This document shows, one piece after another, positions 27,730-36,514 of a stretch of DNA of 64,000 nucleotides. Source of the stretch: Planctomycetota bacterium (GTDB lineage: Bacteria; Planctomycetota; Planctomycetia; Pirellulales; Pirellulaceae); the NCBI GenBank assembly GCA_014381825.1, contig JACNKX010000097.1, positions 124,001 to 188,000 on the forward strand. The letters run 5' to 3'. Made by a program: the position numbers and the translations under genes. Each line of letters opens with the position of its first letter. Position 1 is the stretch's first letter. A model generated the notes under the pieces. It saw only the letters and a program-made list of their open reading frames with translations, was not told where the DNA came from and did no database searches.

Positions 27730-29133
27730 ATGTCACGAATCGGTGCAACGATCTCTGGATTGGATCAATATTTCCTCAGCCATCTTCAGAACTTGGACGA
27801 ACAGGCGCTTCAAAGCGCAATTCGACTAGCGACTGGCAAGCAGGTGCCGCGCCCTTCCTATGATCCCGCGGCGTTTGTGTTGATCAGCAGTTTCGAAAGT
27901 CAGCTGAACGTCGTCGAGAGTACCAAGACACAGGTGGATCTAGCGGCGAACCTGGGTGCAGAGACTCAGCTCGTCCTCGATCAAACTCGTTCCAACTTGG
28001 AATCGCTCCGCAGCGCTTTACTGCTGGACGAGGACCAGTCCTTGACCAGCGAAGAACGAGACGCACAACAAGCGGTCGTTGATGCTGCCATCCTCGCCAT
28101 CGGTGATCTATCTGGAACCGAGATTAATGGGCGCCGAGTCGTCGACGGTTCGGTGAACTACACGTTCTCTGGACGCGATCACACCGAGATCAAGGGGATC
28201 CAAGCGTTTTCGCTTCGGGAAACGAGCTTTTCCGGGACGGTGTCGTCAGCGGCAACACAGTCGAGTAAGCAGTACACAGGAGCTGGCGGCACGATCAACA
28301 GCGGCGACGCGACGTTTACATTGACCGGTGAACGCGGTGCCACTGCGATCTCGGTAACCGATGGAGAAGCCTTGACTGATGTTCGCGATCGTATCAACGC
28401 TCAGAGTCACAACACAGGAATCACCGCTTCCGTGTCTGGCAGCCAATTGGACTTGAACACAGTCGACTATGGTGATGATGCGACGATCGAGATCGACGTG
28501 GCGTCGGGAACGTTCACAGCGACGACGACCGCTTCTGGGCAAGACGCGGTCGTCGAGATCAACGGCAAAGCAATCTCCAGCGATCAAGTCGATGGTAATC
28601 GAGTGAGTTACACGAACAATGGAACTCATGTCTCTTTCGAGTTTCAAGCTGGTTTCACCGGTACGTTCAATCCAGTGACGGTTTCGGACGGAAGGACTCA
28701 GAAATTCGCGTTAACAGCCGATCTGACCAAGCAAACGACATTCGCCATTCAAGGCATCCAGCCAGAGTTGCTTGGAGGTACGAGCGGGACGTTAGCGGAC
28801 CTGTTGAGCGGCGGTTCACTATCGGGACTTGGCTCCAGTACATCTGGCGCGATTCGCGTTGTCGATGAAGCTCTCGCCAAGTTGACTCTGTTGGAAGGGC
28901 GGGTTGATGCATTTGCGGACGTGACGGTTGACTCCGCCGCGAAGCTGCTTGAGAACTTTGAGGGTGAGTTGAAGGACACGCTCGACGCTTTGAGTGGAGT
29001 GAACGAAGACGAAGAGAGTTTGAAACTCGCAAAAAACCAAACCCTCGCCTCAAGCACGCTTTCGGCACTCGCGATTATACAGCAGCAACGGTTTAATTCG
29101 CTCGGCCTCGTCCAGCTCCTTGCGGGCATTTAA
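27730..29133 (+). CDS. Flagellin / hook-associated protein (FlgL-like)
   Basis: 467 residues. The N-terminal helical domain has the flagellin/FlgL character (SRIGATISGLDQYFLSHLQNL, then a long Gln/Glu/Ser-rich helix with VLDQTRSNLESLRSALL). The middle is beta-rich and threonine/glycine-rich, including a flagellin hook IN motif-like stretch (TAISVTDGEALTDVRDRINAQ) near 215. The C-terminal helix ends STLSALAIIQQQRFNSLGLVQLL, like FlgL/flagellin D0. It would be exported by the flagellar type III system as a hook-filament junction or filament protein. Start ATG 27730 follows AGGAGGGG. It is an orphan here, following a c-di-GMP gene by 75 bp; no other flagellar gene is in view. Confidence 0.75.
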   Translation: MSRIGATISGLDQYFLSHLQNLDEQALQSAIRLATGKQVPRPSYDPAAFVLISSFESQLNVVESTKTQVDLAANLGAETQLVLDQTRSNLESLRSALLLDEDQSLTSEERDAQQAVVDAAILAIGDLSGTEINGRRVVDGSVNYTFSGRDHTEIKGIQAFSLRETSFSGTVSSAATQSSKQYTGAGGTINSGDATFTLTGERGATAISVTDGEALTDVRDRINAQSHNTGITASVSGSQLDLNTVDYGDDATIEIDVASGTFTATTTASGQDAVVEINGKAISSDQVDGNRVSYTNNGTHVSFEFQAGFTGTFNPVTVSDGRTQKFALTADLTKQTTFAIQGIQPELLGGTSGTLADLLSGGSLSGLGSSTSGAIRVVDEALAKLTLLEGRVDAFADVTVDSAAKLLENFEGELKDTLDALSGVNEDEESLKLAKNQTLASSTLSALAIIQQQRFNSLGLVQLLAGI

Positions 29134-29313
29134 GGCCACTTCGACCGGCGCTACACATCTCCTTGCCCCGATTGCCGCCGCTGTGCTGATTCATTATGCT
29201 GCGCAACTGGTGTTCTAATACCCATTTACGCGTCGATGCCCGGCAGTTGGTGATGCTGCGATGCGGGCGGAATCACGACTTGAACTTAGCTGTTGCACAC
29301 AAAGGAGAATCGC

Positions 29314-29937
29314 ATGGCTTACTCACTACCTGAACTCCCCTATGCCCACGACGCACTCGAGCCGCACATCGATGCTCGCACGATGGAAATTCATCACGGG
29401 AAACATCATCAGGCTTACGTCAACAAGGTGAACGCAGCGACCGAAGGCTTGGACGTTCCAGATTGCGTGGGCGCGTTGATCGCGGACCTGTCACAGGTTC
29501 CCGAAGACAAACGAGGAGCCGTTCGTAACAACGGCGGCGGACACGCGAACCACTCGTTGTTTTGGAAGGTAATGGGACCCGGCGGTGGTGGAGATCCATC
29601 AGGAGATCTAGCCGCTGCAATCGATTCGGATCTCGGTGGCTTGGACGCATTTAAAGCAGCCTTCGCCACGGCGGCTGCCACGCGATTCGGCAGTGGCTGG
29701 GCGTGGTTGGTCGTGAAAGATGGCAAGCTTGCAGTTGGCTCGACTGCGAATCAAGACAGCCCGTTGATGGGCGAAGCCGTCGCCGGCATCAGCGGTACGC
29801 CGATCCTGGGACTGGATGTCTGGGAGCACGCGTACTATTTGAACTATCAAAATCGTCGACCAGATTACGTCGCCGCGTTTTGGAACGTGGTGAACTGGGA
29901 TGCGGTTGCCGAGCGTTTCGCCAACGCCAAGAGCTAA
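29314..29937 (+). CDS. sodA: Superoxide dismutase, Mn type
   Basis: 207 residues. Converts superoxide to oxygen and hydrogen peroxide. Metal ligands are His27 (EIHHGKHH), His80 ([11 protein letters not shown]), Asp168 and His172 ([11 protein letters not shown]). GGGHANH together with ANQDSPL near 145-151 is the Mn-type pattern, unlike Fe enzymes, which carry a Gln in the former segment. The frame opens at 29293, but ATG 29314 ([11 protein letters not shown]) has AGGAG seven bases upstream and gives the standard start. A hairpin plus T-run follows the stop. No signal peptide, so cytoplasmic. Confidence 0.96.
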   Translation: MAYSLPELPYAHDALEPHIDARTMEIHHGKHHQAYVNKVNAATEGLDVPDCVGALIADLSQVPEDKRGAVRNNGGGHANHSLFWKVMGPGGGGDPSGDLAAAIDSDLGGLDAFKAAFATAAATRFGSGWAWLVVKDGKLAVGSTANQDSPLMGEAVAGISGTPILGLDVWEHAYYLNYQNRRPDYVAAFWNVVNWDAVAERFANAKS

Positions 29938-29950
29938 GGCAAGTCGAACA

Positions 29951-29994
29951 TCCAACGTCAAAGAAACTCACTTTGACGTTGGACGTTAGTTTTT
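29951..29994 (+). terminator. Rho-independent-type terminator after sodA
   Basis: A perfect 13-bp stem (arms 29951-29963 and 29971-29983, loop AAACTCA) begins 13 bases after the sodA stop and is followed by CGTTAG and five T residues. The stem is moderately AT-rich but long; position and T-run fit a terminator. Confidence 0.75.
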
Positions 29995-30007
29995 GTTGCA
30001 AAGTATT

Positions 30008-30075
30008 CGTTTAACGGCAAGCCGAAGGCGACTGTGTAGTGAGCCGCGCAGTCGCCTTCGGCTTGCCGTTAAACG
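30008..30075. repeat. Perfect 27-bp inverted repeat upstream of the PII gene
   Basis: Arms at 30008-30034 and 30049-30075 are exact reverse complements around a 14-base loop. It ends 23 bases before the PII start codon and lies after a separate terminator. The outer part carries GTTAAACGAC (30068-30077), shared with 11276-11285 and 17828-17837. Such a long perfect palindrome is far beyond what a terminator needs, and there is no T-run; it looks like a dispersed palindromic element. It could also block or shape the PII leader. Confidence 0.8.
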
Positions 30076-30098
30076 ACTTACTGCATTAGGTTGATGCC

Positions 30099-30446
30099 AT
30101 GAAACTGATCATCGCAATTATCCAACCGAACAAGCTGGAAGCAGTCAAATTGGCACTGACCGACGTCGAAGTCTTTCGATTGACCGTCATGGACTGTCAA
30201 GGCTTCGGTCGCCAGAAAGGGCAAACCGAAGTCTATCGCGGCCACGAATTCACTGTGAATCTATTGCGTAAGGTTCAGCTCCAGATCGCTGTTAACGACG
30301 AGTTTGTTCAGCCTACCGTCGAGGCCATTCTCAACGCGGGCCGGACGGACGATAAAGGCGAGATCGGCGATGGCAAGATATTTGTCTTGCCGATGGATGA
30401 TTGCATTCGCATCCGCACCGGTGAACGCGGCAGCGAAGCAATTTGA
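30099..30446 (+). CDS. PII-family nitrogen regulator with Phe at position 51
   Basis: 115 residues. Trimeric PII signal protein that binds ATP/ADP and 2-oxoglutarate and controls ammonium uptake or glutamine synthetase. It has CQGFGRQKGQTEVYRG at the base of the T-loop and IGDGKIFVLPMDDCIRIRTGE at the C-loop and nucleotide site. In GlnB/GlnK of enterobacteria residue 51 of the T-loop is the uridylylated Tyr; counting here gives YRGHEF with Phe51, so that modification is not possible at this site. The loop before IGDGKIF is three residues longer than in E. coli GlnB. No amtB or glnA is adjacent. A large inverted repeat precedes it. Confidence 0.92.
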   Translation: MKLIIAIIQPNKLEAVKLALTDVEVFRLTVMDCQGFGRQKGQTEVYRGHEFTVNLLRKVQLQIAVNDEFVQPTVEAILNAGRTDDKGEIGDGKIFVLPMDDCIRIRTGERGSEAI

Positions 30447-30517
30447 AATTGTTTGGCGAGACTAAGGAGGGGGCGCGTTAACTCAACGCTGATCGCGGGA
30501 GTACCACGCCGCAACAT

Positions 30518-31159
30518 TCATTGCAGCGGGATTTGATCGCCGGCAAAATGCAAGACGCAATGCTGATCGGCAGGTAACGCCGTAGGCGCATCGAACGGTT
30601 TCTCGTAGCGGACTAAACTCGAGATCCGGATGTCGCCGATCTGGCCCGAGAAGACGCGCCCCTGGTTCCACTTATCCGAGAGCATCTGTGCAACCTCGAA
30701 CGACGCCGGCCATGGTTCGAGTATCAATTCCCCGGCGATACGCTTTCCGTTTATCCACAAAGTCGCCTGTTTGTTGATCGTCTTGGTGTTGACGGTGAGC
30801 GCGACATGAACCCATTGATCTGGCTGCAGCTTCGAGTCCGAATCCAGCAACGTCCCGAACACGTTGGCACGAATCGAGCTGCCGTTTATCGTCACGCCCA
30901 AGCCGGCTGCGTCGCGACCACCGGTGTTTGAAAGTGTCATGATGAACGAACGTGGTCGATTGATCGAAGCCGAATCGGGGTGGATCAGGAACTCGAGCGT
31001 TGCCAGTTCCGATCTCGGCGCCATCGCAATAGCCGGCCACGCTTTGAAGAGATCGATCGAACTGCCCGGTCGAACTGATGTCCCGATGGGTTCAGCAGCG
31101 AACGTGTCGGAGTTGCAAAATAGTCCGACCGCGATGAAAGCACAGGCAATGCGACGCAT
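30518..31159 (-). CDS. Secreted LamG/concanavalin-like domain protein
   Basis: About 213 residues. Starts at ATG 31159 with RRIACAFIAVGLFCNSDTFA as signal peptide; the frame also reads back to a GTG at 31225 that overlaps the upstream DUF1501 stop (GTGA), a possible coupled start. The mature part is one laminin-G/ConA-type jelly roll: LEFLIHPDSASINRPRSFIMTLSNTGG, then PDQWVHVALTVNTKTINKQATLWINGKRI and GQIGDIRISSLVRY, and it ends ALPADQHCVLHFAGD. It probably binds carbohydrate or protein partners. It is the third gene of a unit with a DUF1501 protein and a DUF1549/DUF1553 protein that itself holds a LamG domain. Confidence 0.75.
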   Translation of the reverse strand: MRRIACAFIAVGLFCNSDTFAAEPIGTSVRPGSSIDLFKAWPAIAMAPRSELATLEFLIHPDSASINRPRSFIMTLSNTGGRDAAGLGVTINGSSIRANVFGTLLDSDSKLQPDQWVHVALTVNTKTINKQATLWINGKRIAGELILEPWPASFEVAQMLSDKWNQGRVFSGQIGDIRISSLVRYEKPFDAPTALPADQHCVLHFAGDQIPLQ

Positions 31160-31221
31160 GGATTCACTGAAGGTTCTCGGGAGAACTGTTTCGCCCTTGT
31201 AACGGATCGGAAATCGAGCAA

Positions 31222-32703
31222 TCACGTTATGATCTCCATGATTGGTGCGCCGTGATCGATATCTAATCGTTTACGGCCAGGCACTTCGAGCCGCCGTCCG
31301 TCGAGGCCCATCAAATGCAGTACGGTGGCGTGAATATCCGTGACATAGTGGCCGGGCGCGAGGGCATGGAACCCTAGTTCGTCCGTTGCGCCATGGATGT
31401 GCCCGCGTTTAACACCGGCACCCGCAAACCAAACCGTGAAACCATGCGGATGATGATCGCGACCATCCGTTCCGCCGCCACGTTCTTCCACTGCAGGCGT
31501 GCGACCGAACTCGGTGCAAAAAACGACGAGTACATCGTTTAACATTCCGCGCCGCTTCAGATCCTTCAACAGGCCGGCGACGGGTCTGTCAACCTTGGCG
31601 CTCTGATTGGCGTGATTCGTTTTAAGTGCTTTGTGGGAGTCCCAGACGCCGTAGGGACTTGGAAAGACTTGCACGAAGCGAACACCGCGTTCGACCAAAC
31701 GCCTCGCCGCCAGCATTCGCTCGCCAGCGACCCTCGTATTCGCGTCGTTCAACCCGTACAGATTCTGACACTCCAGCGTTTCCCGCGAGGCCCCGATTGC
31801 TTCAGGTACCGCCATCTGCATGTTGAAGGCAAGCTCGTAGGACTTGATGCGGGCTCGAACGGCGTCGTCTTCCGGATACTCAACCGCTGCTAAGCGATTC
31901 AATTCGCCAGCCAACTCAAACTCATTCTGCTGCTCAGCCGCGAGCACATCTTCGCCGCGTTTTCCATAGGGCAGCGGGTTGTTTGGATCGAGAGCCAAAG
32001 GGATACCGGCGTATTTCGGTCCCAAGTAATACGAATCGATCGATGGTTTTGTGTCAGCTCTCGTAGGACCTCCGAGGACCACAAACTGAGGAAGGTTCTC
32101 GTTGTGCGAACCGAGCCCGTACGTGACCCATGCGCCGATGCTGGGTTGCGTTTCGTCTAGCTTATGCCGACCTGTGTGAATCTGATTCTCTGCGGCATGA
32201 TCATTATCCGTCGTCCACATGTTGCGTACGAAAGCCATTTCGTCGACGCAACTCGCAAGGTGCGGCCACCAGTCGGTGACTTCGATCCCAAGTTCGCCCC
32301 GCTTGCTGTAACCAACTTGCAGCGGATAGATCTTGGAGTACTTATCGCGAACTTGCTCGATGACTGCGCGGGAACGTTTGTCGTGCAGCGGCGATTCGAG
32401 TGGGTTTTCAAACGGCGTTTGTTGGAAAGTCATTCCGGCATAGCGGTTAAGAGCCGGTTTGGGATCGAACGTTTCAACTTGGCTGTATCCTCCCGAGAGG
32501 AAGATCCAGATCACGCTCTTCGCTTTCGGCGCGAACTGGGGATTTCCATTCGGTGGTGACCACGTCGAGGTCTCGGATGCGCGGCTGATGCCGTCTTGGT
32601 GCAACATCGATCCGAGGGCCAGGCCCGTAAATCCCATACCGACGTCTGATAAGAATGTCCGTCGAGAAGTTGGCCGACAGCTGGTGCAATTTGAATGGAG
32701 CAT
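31222..32703 (-). CDS. DUF1501 family protein (paired, GFTVWFAGAG subgroup)
   Basis: 493 residues. The N-terminus SRRTFLSDVGMGFTGLALGSML is a Tat-type leader. DUF1501 landmarks: WIFLSGGYSQVETFDPKPAL near 70-90, PSIGAWVTYGLGS, LAARRLVERGVRFVQVFPSP, CTEFGRTPAVEERGGGTDGRDHHP and HGFTVWFAGAGVKRGH. The C-terminus has HATVLHLMGLDGRRLEVPGRKRLDI. Start ATG 32703 lies 39 bp after the stop of the large DUF1549/DUF1553 gene; the following LamG gene may be coupled. The long C-terminal motif puts it with the paralogues at 17.8 and 47.7 kb, all three of which are next to CxxCH-type partners. Confidence 0.92.
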   Translation of the reverse strand: MLHSNCTSCRPTSRRTFLSDVGMGFTGLALGSMLHQDGISRASETSTWSPPNGNPQFAPKAKSVIWIFLSGGYSQVETFDPKPALNRYAGMTFQQTPFENPLESPLHDKRSRAVIEQVRDKYSKIYPLQVGYSKRGELGIEVTDWWPHLASCVDEMAFVRNMWTTDNDHAAENQIHTGRHKLDETQPSIGAWVTYGLGSHNENLPQFVVLGGPTRADTKPSIDSYYLGPKYAGIPLALDPNNPLPYGKRGEDVLAAEQQNEFELAGELNRLAAVEYPEDDAVRARIKSYELAFNMQMAVPEAIGASRETLECQNLYGLNDANTRVAGERMLAARRLVERGVRFVQVFPSPYGVWDSHKALKTNHANQSAKVDRPVAGLLKDLKRRGMLNDVLVVFCTEFGRTPAVEERGGGTDGRDHHPHGFTVWFAGAGVKRGHIHGATDELGFHALAPGHYVTDIHATVLHLMGLDGRRLEVPGRKRLDIDHGAPIMEIIT

Positions 32704-32742
32704 CTGTTTACTGCTTGAAAGTTCCCGAGTGAATGCGATCTG

Positions 32743-35700
32743 TCAATGTAATGTGATGAAATCGTTGTGATTTAGTAGAGTCCGGGCGAGGCTTTCGCGC
32801 GCGCGTTGTTCGGGAGTGGTCGCCGCTGCCACGCCCCCTTTCGACGCCGCGGCGTTCAATTCGTCAACATTGGCCTTCGAGTATAGCTCTCGCTGTTTGG
32901 CGAGAAAGGCGTGGCACGCGTGTTGTTCCGCTGCGGTCGGTCCGCGAGAAAGTACTTGTTCGAAGAGCGTCGTCACAAACTCGCTTTCGTCCGCATTCGT
33001 TGTTGCGAGTTCATTGGACAGCGTCTTCGCTAATAGCCTGCCTTGATTCATAGCGAGTACGCTGTTCGACATTGCCAAGGCTTGTTGCGGGACGATACTG
33101 TCCGTGCGCCGATAGCAATCCCCCGGATCTGGTGGATCGAACAAGGTCATAAAACGCATTGTGCCGCCCGCTTCCGGATAGATCGTGAAGTAAAGACTGC
33201 GACGCGACGACGACATTTCTTCAGTCGATTGAATCTCGGGGCCACCGATCGTTGTGTCAAGTTGTCCCGCAACGTGGAGCATGCTGTCGCGGATCACCTC
33301 GCCTTCCAAACGACGCCGGTCGAATCTCCACAACGAGCGGTTATCCTTGTCGATGGCGCAGTTCGCGTGATCCGTTCCGCCTGCCCGCGAACTGAGCTGA
33401 TAAGTGTTACTTGTTACGATTAAGCGATGCATGTGCTTCATGCTCCAACCGCTATCCATCAGCTCGACGGCGAGCCAATCTAGCAGTTGAGGGTGTGTCG
33501 GCTTCGTACCAGCACGACCGAAATCAAACACGCTCTCGACTAACGGTCGTCCAAAGTGTCGCATCCAGATGTGATTCACCGCCACGCGAGCTGTTAGCGG
33601 GTGATTCCGATCGGTGATCCAAGTCGCCAATGCGCGGCGGCGACCAGTACTCGTTTTCGGATACTCAGGACCGAGCGCCGTGTAGTCCGTCGACTCGGCG
33701 GGCGGTTGTTCCAACGTAGCAATTGCCTTCTTTGCAGATTCTGAGTCTTGTTCGCTTTGCTTCACGTTCTTGGCGTCTGGCATGGCGGAGTTGCGATAGT
33801 CCGCGAGCAGCTTCTCGGCCAGCGCAAGTTTCGCTCGGCTGGCAGCTAGTTTGGCTTGGTGTTCGGAAGCCGCTGCCGCTTTCGCAAGTCGGGCCGCACC
33901 CTCCGTAGCACTCTCAACTCGCGCTCGATCAGCGGCAAGTCTTGCTCGAATGGCGGTGAGCTGTGCCCGCGCCGCCGCGACTTGCGCTTCTGCCGAAGCC
34001 AAGCCGAGTTGCGAGGAAGTCTGTTGCTGGCGCAAACCCGCGACCTTGACCATCGCGAGTTGGACGGTGGCACTTGCGGATTGGCCGACGGCAGCCGCGA
34101 TCTGTGCGATACTCAATTCACTATTTGTGTAACGCACCTCATCAATCAAACCCGTGACGCGGCCTGTTCCGTCGGAGTTGCCGATCTTAAGGGGCGTGTC
34201 GTTGGCCGGACGCAACAATTGAGCAAAGTTCTCTTCGGCACTGTTGCGAGCGAATTGAGCCGATTGCAACGGAGTTCGCGACGTCAGATCAGCCGCCCAA
34301 AGCGTCACGCTGTTTGCCGCCATCGATAGGCATAAGTAGTAGTCGTGCCCTGTTCTCAGCACTAGTTTTCCGGGCGAGCTTTCCGTCGCAGTCCCTGTGG
34401 CGACGTCGCGAAGTTTGCCCTCTTGGTTGAAGTAACGCAGGCGCAACTCAAACGATGTGTCGTCGAGTCCCCGATGCAGCAGCGTCCAACTGCCGTCATA
34501 GTCTGCGATGGTGCGGTTGTAGTTCCGCTTCGACACATCAAAGTGTACGAACGCTTCGAAGCTGAAATTGTTTGCGTACAAGTGTGGGCTCCCAGCAGCC
34601 GCCAAATACGCGTAGCTTCGATCCTGATGAAACGCAGCCGCTTGCTCATTCTTCACCTTGTCGACCGGCAACGAAGCAAGAAAGGCTTTCGTGGCACCGC
34701 TCGTCGCGAGTGCAAATGGTTTCGCGGGATCTTCCTTCCCCGTGATTCGATGCAATGTGTGACCGTTCCCGCTGGAATCGGCGAGGAATCCATTCTGGTC
34801 ATCACCGCCCTCGAACCTCCACCATGCAATCAATTCGTCTGGCGATCGCGGTTTCGTCGTGGTGTTGTTCGGCAATTCTGCCTTGGCCGCCGTAAGCTCT
34901 TGCTCGGCCCTTGTTAGCTCGTCGCGAAGCAGTTCTAGTGCCGCCACTTCTTTTGCGACGGCAGCTCCCGCGGCGTCGATTGCAGTCTGCTGCTGTGCGG
35001 TCTCGTCTTCGGCGACGAACGACTTCAACGCGGGATACCAAGCGACTAGAGGAAGTTCGACCGGCTCGATCTGTAGTTCGTCGCCGCCCAGAATCGCGGG
35101 TCCGCCGGGCGAGACGGGAGGCCGATCCAGTCGATCACGAGTATCGCCCAAGCGGTACATGTAGGTCTTGTCGTCGACGAACAAGTCGTAAACTCGAGGC
35201 AGACCGTCCGTGATCGGCTTCAACGACGCGCCAGAACCTGGCCTGTATCGCATGTATTTCGCTAATGCCGGCCCGCCCGGTACTCGATCGTGTCGCAGTT
35301 CAAGCGGCTCGAAGAATGCCCGGAACTTGAAGTACTCTTCCTGTGAGATCGGATCGTACTTGTGGTCGTGACAGTGAGCACAGTTCAATCGCAAGCCAAG
35401 GAACGCCTTGCCGGTATGTTCGACTAGGTCTTGCTTCCAAGTGTCGTAATTCAACGAGAACCAGTTGCGGACGATAAAGCCGAGTGCTGGCAGTCGACTG
35501 TCGTCCGCTGGATACAGTTCGTCCGCCGCCAACATTTCGCGGACCATCTGGTCGTAGCCTTTGTCTTCGTTCAGCGATTGGATGATCCAATCTCGCCACC
35601 GCCAAATATGAGGATAGCTGTTTCGTACGTCACCGACTTGCCGTCGACCGTACCAGTCGCTGTATCGCCACACGTCCATCCAGTGTCTGCCCCAGCGTTC

Positions 35701-36417
35701 GCCGTACTGCTCGCTCTCGAGGAGATGGTCCACGACGTTCTCGAAAGCACTGGCAGAATCGTCCGTCAGAAAAGCATGTAACTCTTCACGAGTTGGCGGA
35801 AGACCGATCAGATCCAAATACACTCGTCGTAACAGGATGTGTTTTGCAGCGGGTGCGAGGGGTACGAGATCACGCTGTTCGTGCTTCGCAGCGATGAAAT
35901 GGTCGATTGGGTTTCGCGGCCAGTCGGCTCGCTTGACGGAAGGTAGCTTGTGACGCTGTGGCGTTTTGAACGACCAATGCTCGCGAGGGTCTTCTTCGGG
36001 CCGTTCGTTCTTCGGCGACACAGCACCTTGCGCGATCCAATGTCTGATCAGCTGGACCTGTTCGTTCGTCAATGGCTCGCCTTCAGGCGGCATTCGTGTC
36101 GACTCGTCAGTTGCCGTGATTCGTTTCCATAACGGACTAGTTTCGCTCGTGCCAGGAATCACAGCCGGGCCGCCTTCTCCTCCCTGGCGGATTGCGACAC
36201 CCGTGTCGAGTCGCAGTTCTGATTCTTGTTTCAGCGCGGCGTGGCAACTGTAACACCGAGCCTGAAAGATCGGCTTTACTTCTCGCTCGTAGTCGACTCG
36301 CCGCTCATCGCCGCGCGAAGCGACAGCGCTGAACAATAGTAGAACCGCAGGCAGGCCAATTCGCGTCACGCGTTTCACGTCTTCAGTTGCTCGGGAGGTG
36401 CGGAGCAGGAAGGTCAT
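32743..36417 (-). CDS. PSCyt1-DUF1549-LamG-DUF1553 exported protein
   Basis: 1224 residues. Signal region about 18-34 (IGLPAVLLLFSAVASRG). PSCyt1 has CYSCH at 55-59. DUF1549 covers about 165-360 (DLIGLPPTREELHAFL, YGERWGRHWMDVWRYSDW) and ends in CAHCHDHKYDPIS near 342. An alanine-rich coiled coil precedes a LamG-type jelly roll (about 545-775, with WWRFEGGDDQNGFLADSSGNGH and GLIDEVRYTNSEL). A second coiled coil follows, then DUF1553 (about 910-1170, WITDRNHPLTARVAVNHIWMRHFG). The frame extends to 36537, but ATG 36417 gives the signal peptide and leaves a repeat outside the gene. First gene of a three-gene unit. Confidence 0.9.
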   Translation of the reverse strand: MTFLLRTSRATEDVKRVTRIGLPAVLLLFSAVASRGDERRVDYEREVKPIFQARCYSCHAALKQESELRLDTGVAIRQGGEGGPAVIPGTSETSPLWKRITATDESTRMPPEGEPLTNEQVQLIRHWIAQGAVSPKNERPEEDPREHWSFKTPQRHKLPSVKRADWPRNPIDHFIAAKHEQRDLVPLAPAAKHILLRRVYLDLIGLPPTREELHAFLTDDSASAFENVVDHLLESEQYGERWGRHWMDVWRYSDWYGRRQVGDVRNSYPHIWRWRDWIIQSLNEDKGYDQMVREMLAADELYPADDSRLPALGFIVRNWFSLNYDTWKQDLVEHTGKAFLGLRLNCAHCHDHKYDPISQEEYFKFRAFFEPLELRHDRVPGGPALAKYMRYRPGSGASLKPITDGLPRVYDLFVDDKTYMYRLGDTRDRLDRPPVSPGGPAILGGDELQIEPVELPLVAWYPALKSFVAEDETAQQQTAIDAAGAAVAKEVAALELLRDELTRAEQELTAAKAELPNNTTTKPRSPDELIAWWRFEGGDDQNGFLADSSGNGHTLHRITGKEDPAKPFALATSGATKAFLASLPVDKVKNEQAAAFHQDRSYAYLAAAGSPHLYANNFSFEAFVHFDVSKRNYNRTIADYDGSWTLLHRGLDDTSFELRLRYFNQEGKLRDVATGTATESSPGKLVLRTGHDYYLCLSMAANSVTLWAADLTSRTPLQSAQFARNSAEENFAQLLRPANDTPLKIGNSDGTGRVTGLIDEVRYTNSELSIAQIAAAVGQSASATVQLAMVKVAGLRQQQTSSQLGLASAEAQVAAARAQLTAIRARLAADRARVESATEGAARLAKAAAASEHQAKLAASRAKLALAEKLLADYRNSAMPDAKNVKQSEQDSESAKKAIATLEQPPAESTDYTALGPEYPKTSTGRRRALATWITDRNHPLTARVAVNHIWMRHFGRPLVESVFDFGRAGTKPTHPQLLDWLAVELMDSGWSMKHMHRLIVTSNTYQLSSRAGGTDHANCAIDKDNRSLWRFDRRRLEGEVIRDSMLHVAGQLDTTIGGPEIQSTEEMSSSRRSLYFTIYPEAGGTMRFMTLFDPPDPGDCYRRTDSIVPQQALAMSNSVLAMNQGRLLAKTLSNELATTNADESEFVTTLFEQVLSRGPTAAEQHACHAFLAKQRELYSKANVDELNAAASKGGVAAATTPEQRARESLARTLLNHNDFITLH

Positions 36418-36467
36418 GGCGAGATGCGTATTATGGTCACCACAGCGGTCATTTGGGTAGGGAATTG

Positions 36468-36495
36468 TTAGAACGAATTTCAAAACACGTTCTAA
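36468..36495. repeat. Short palindrome carrying the AGAACGTGTTTTGAA motif
   Basis: Eight-base arms TTAGAACG and CGTTCTAA around 12 bases. On the minus strand the right arm and loop contain AGAACGTGTTTTGAA, identical to 43739-43753, so this is a copy of a dispersed element. It lies between the desuccinylase-like gene and the large DUF1549 gene. Confidence 0.5.
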
Positions 36496-36514
36496 AATCA
36501 TGCTTTCGTGGTCC

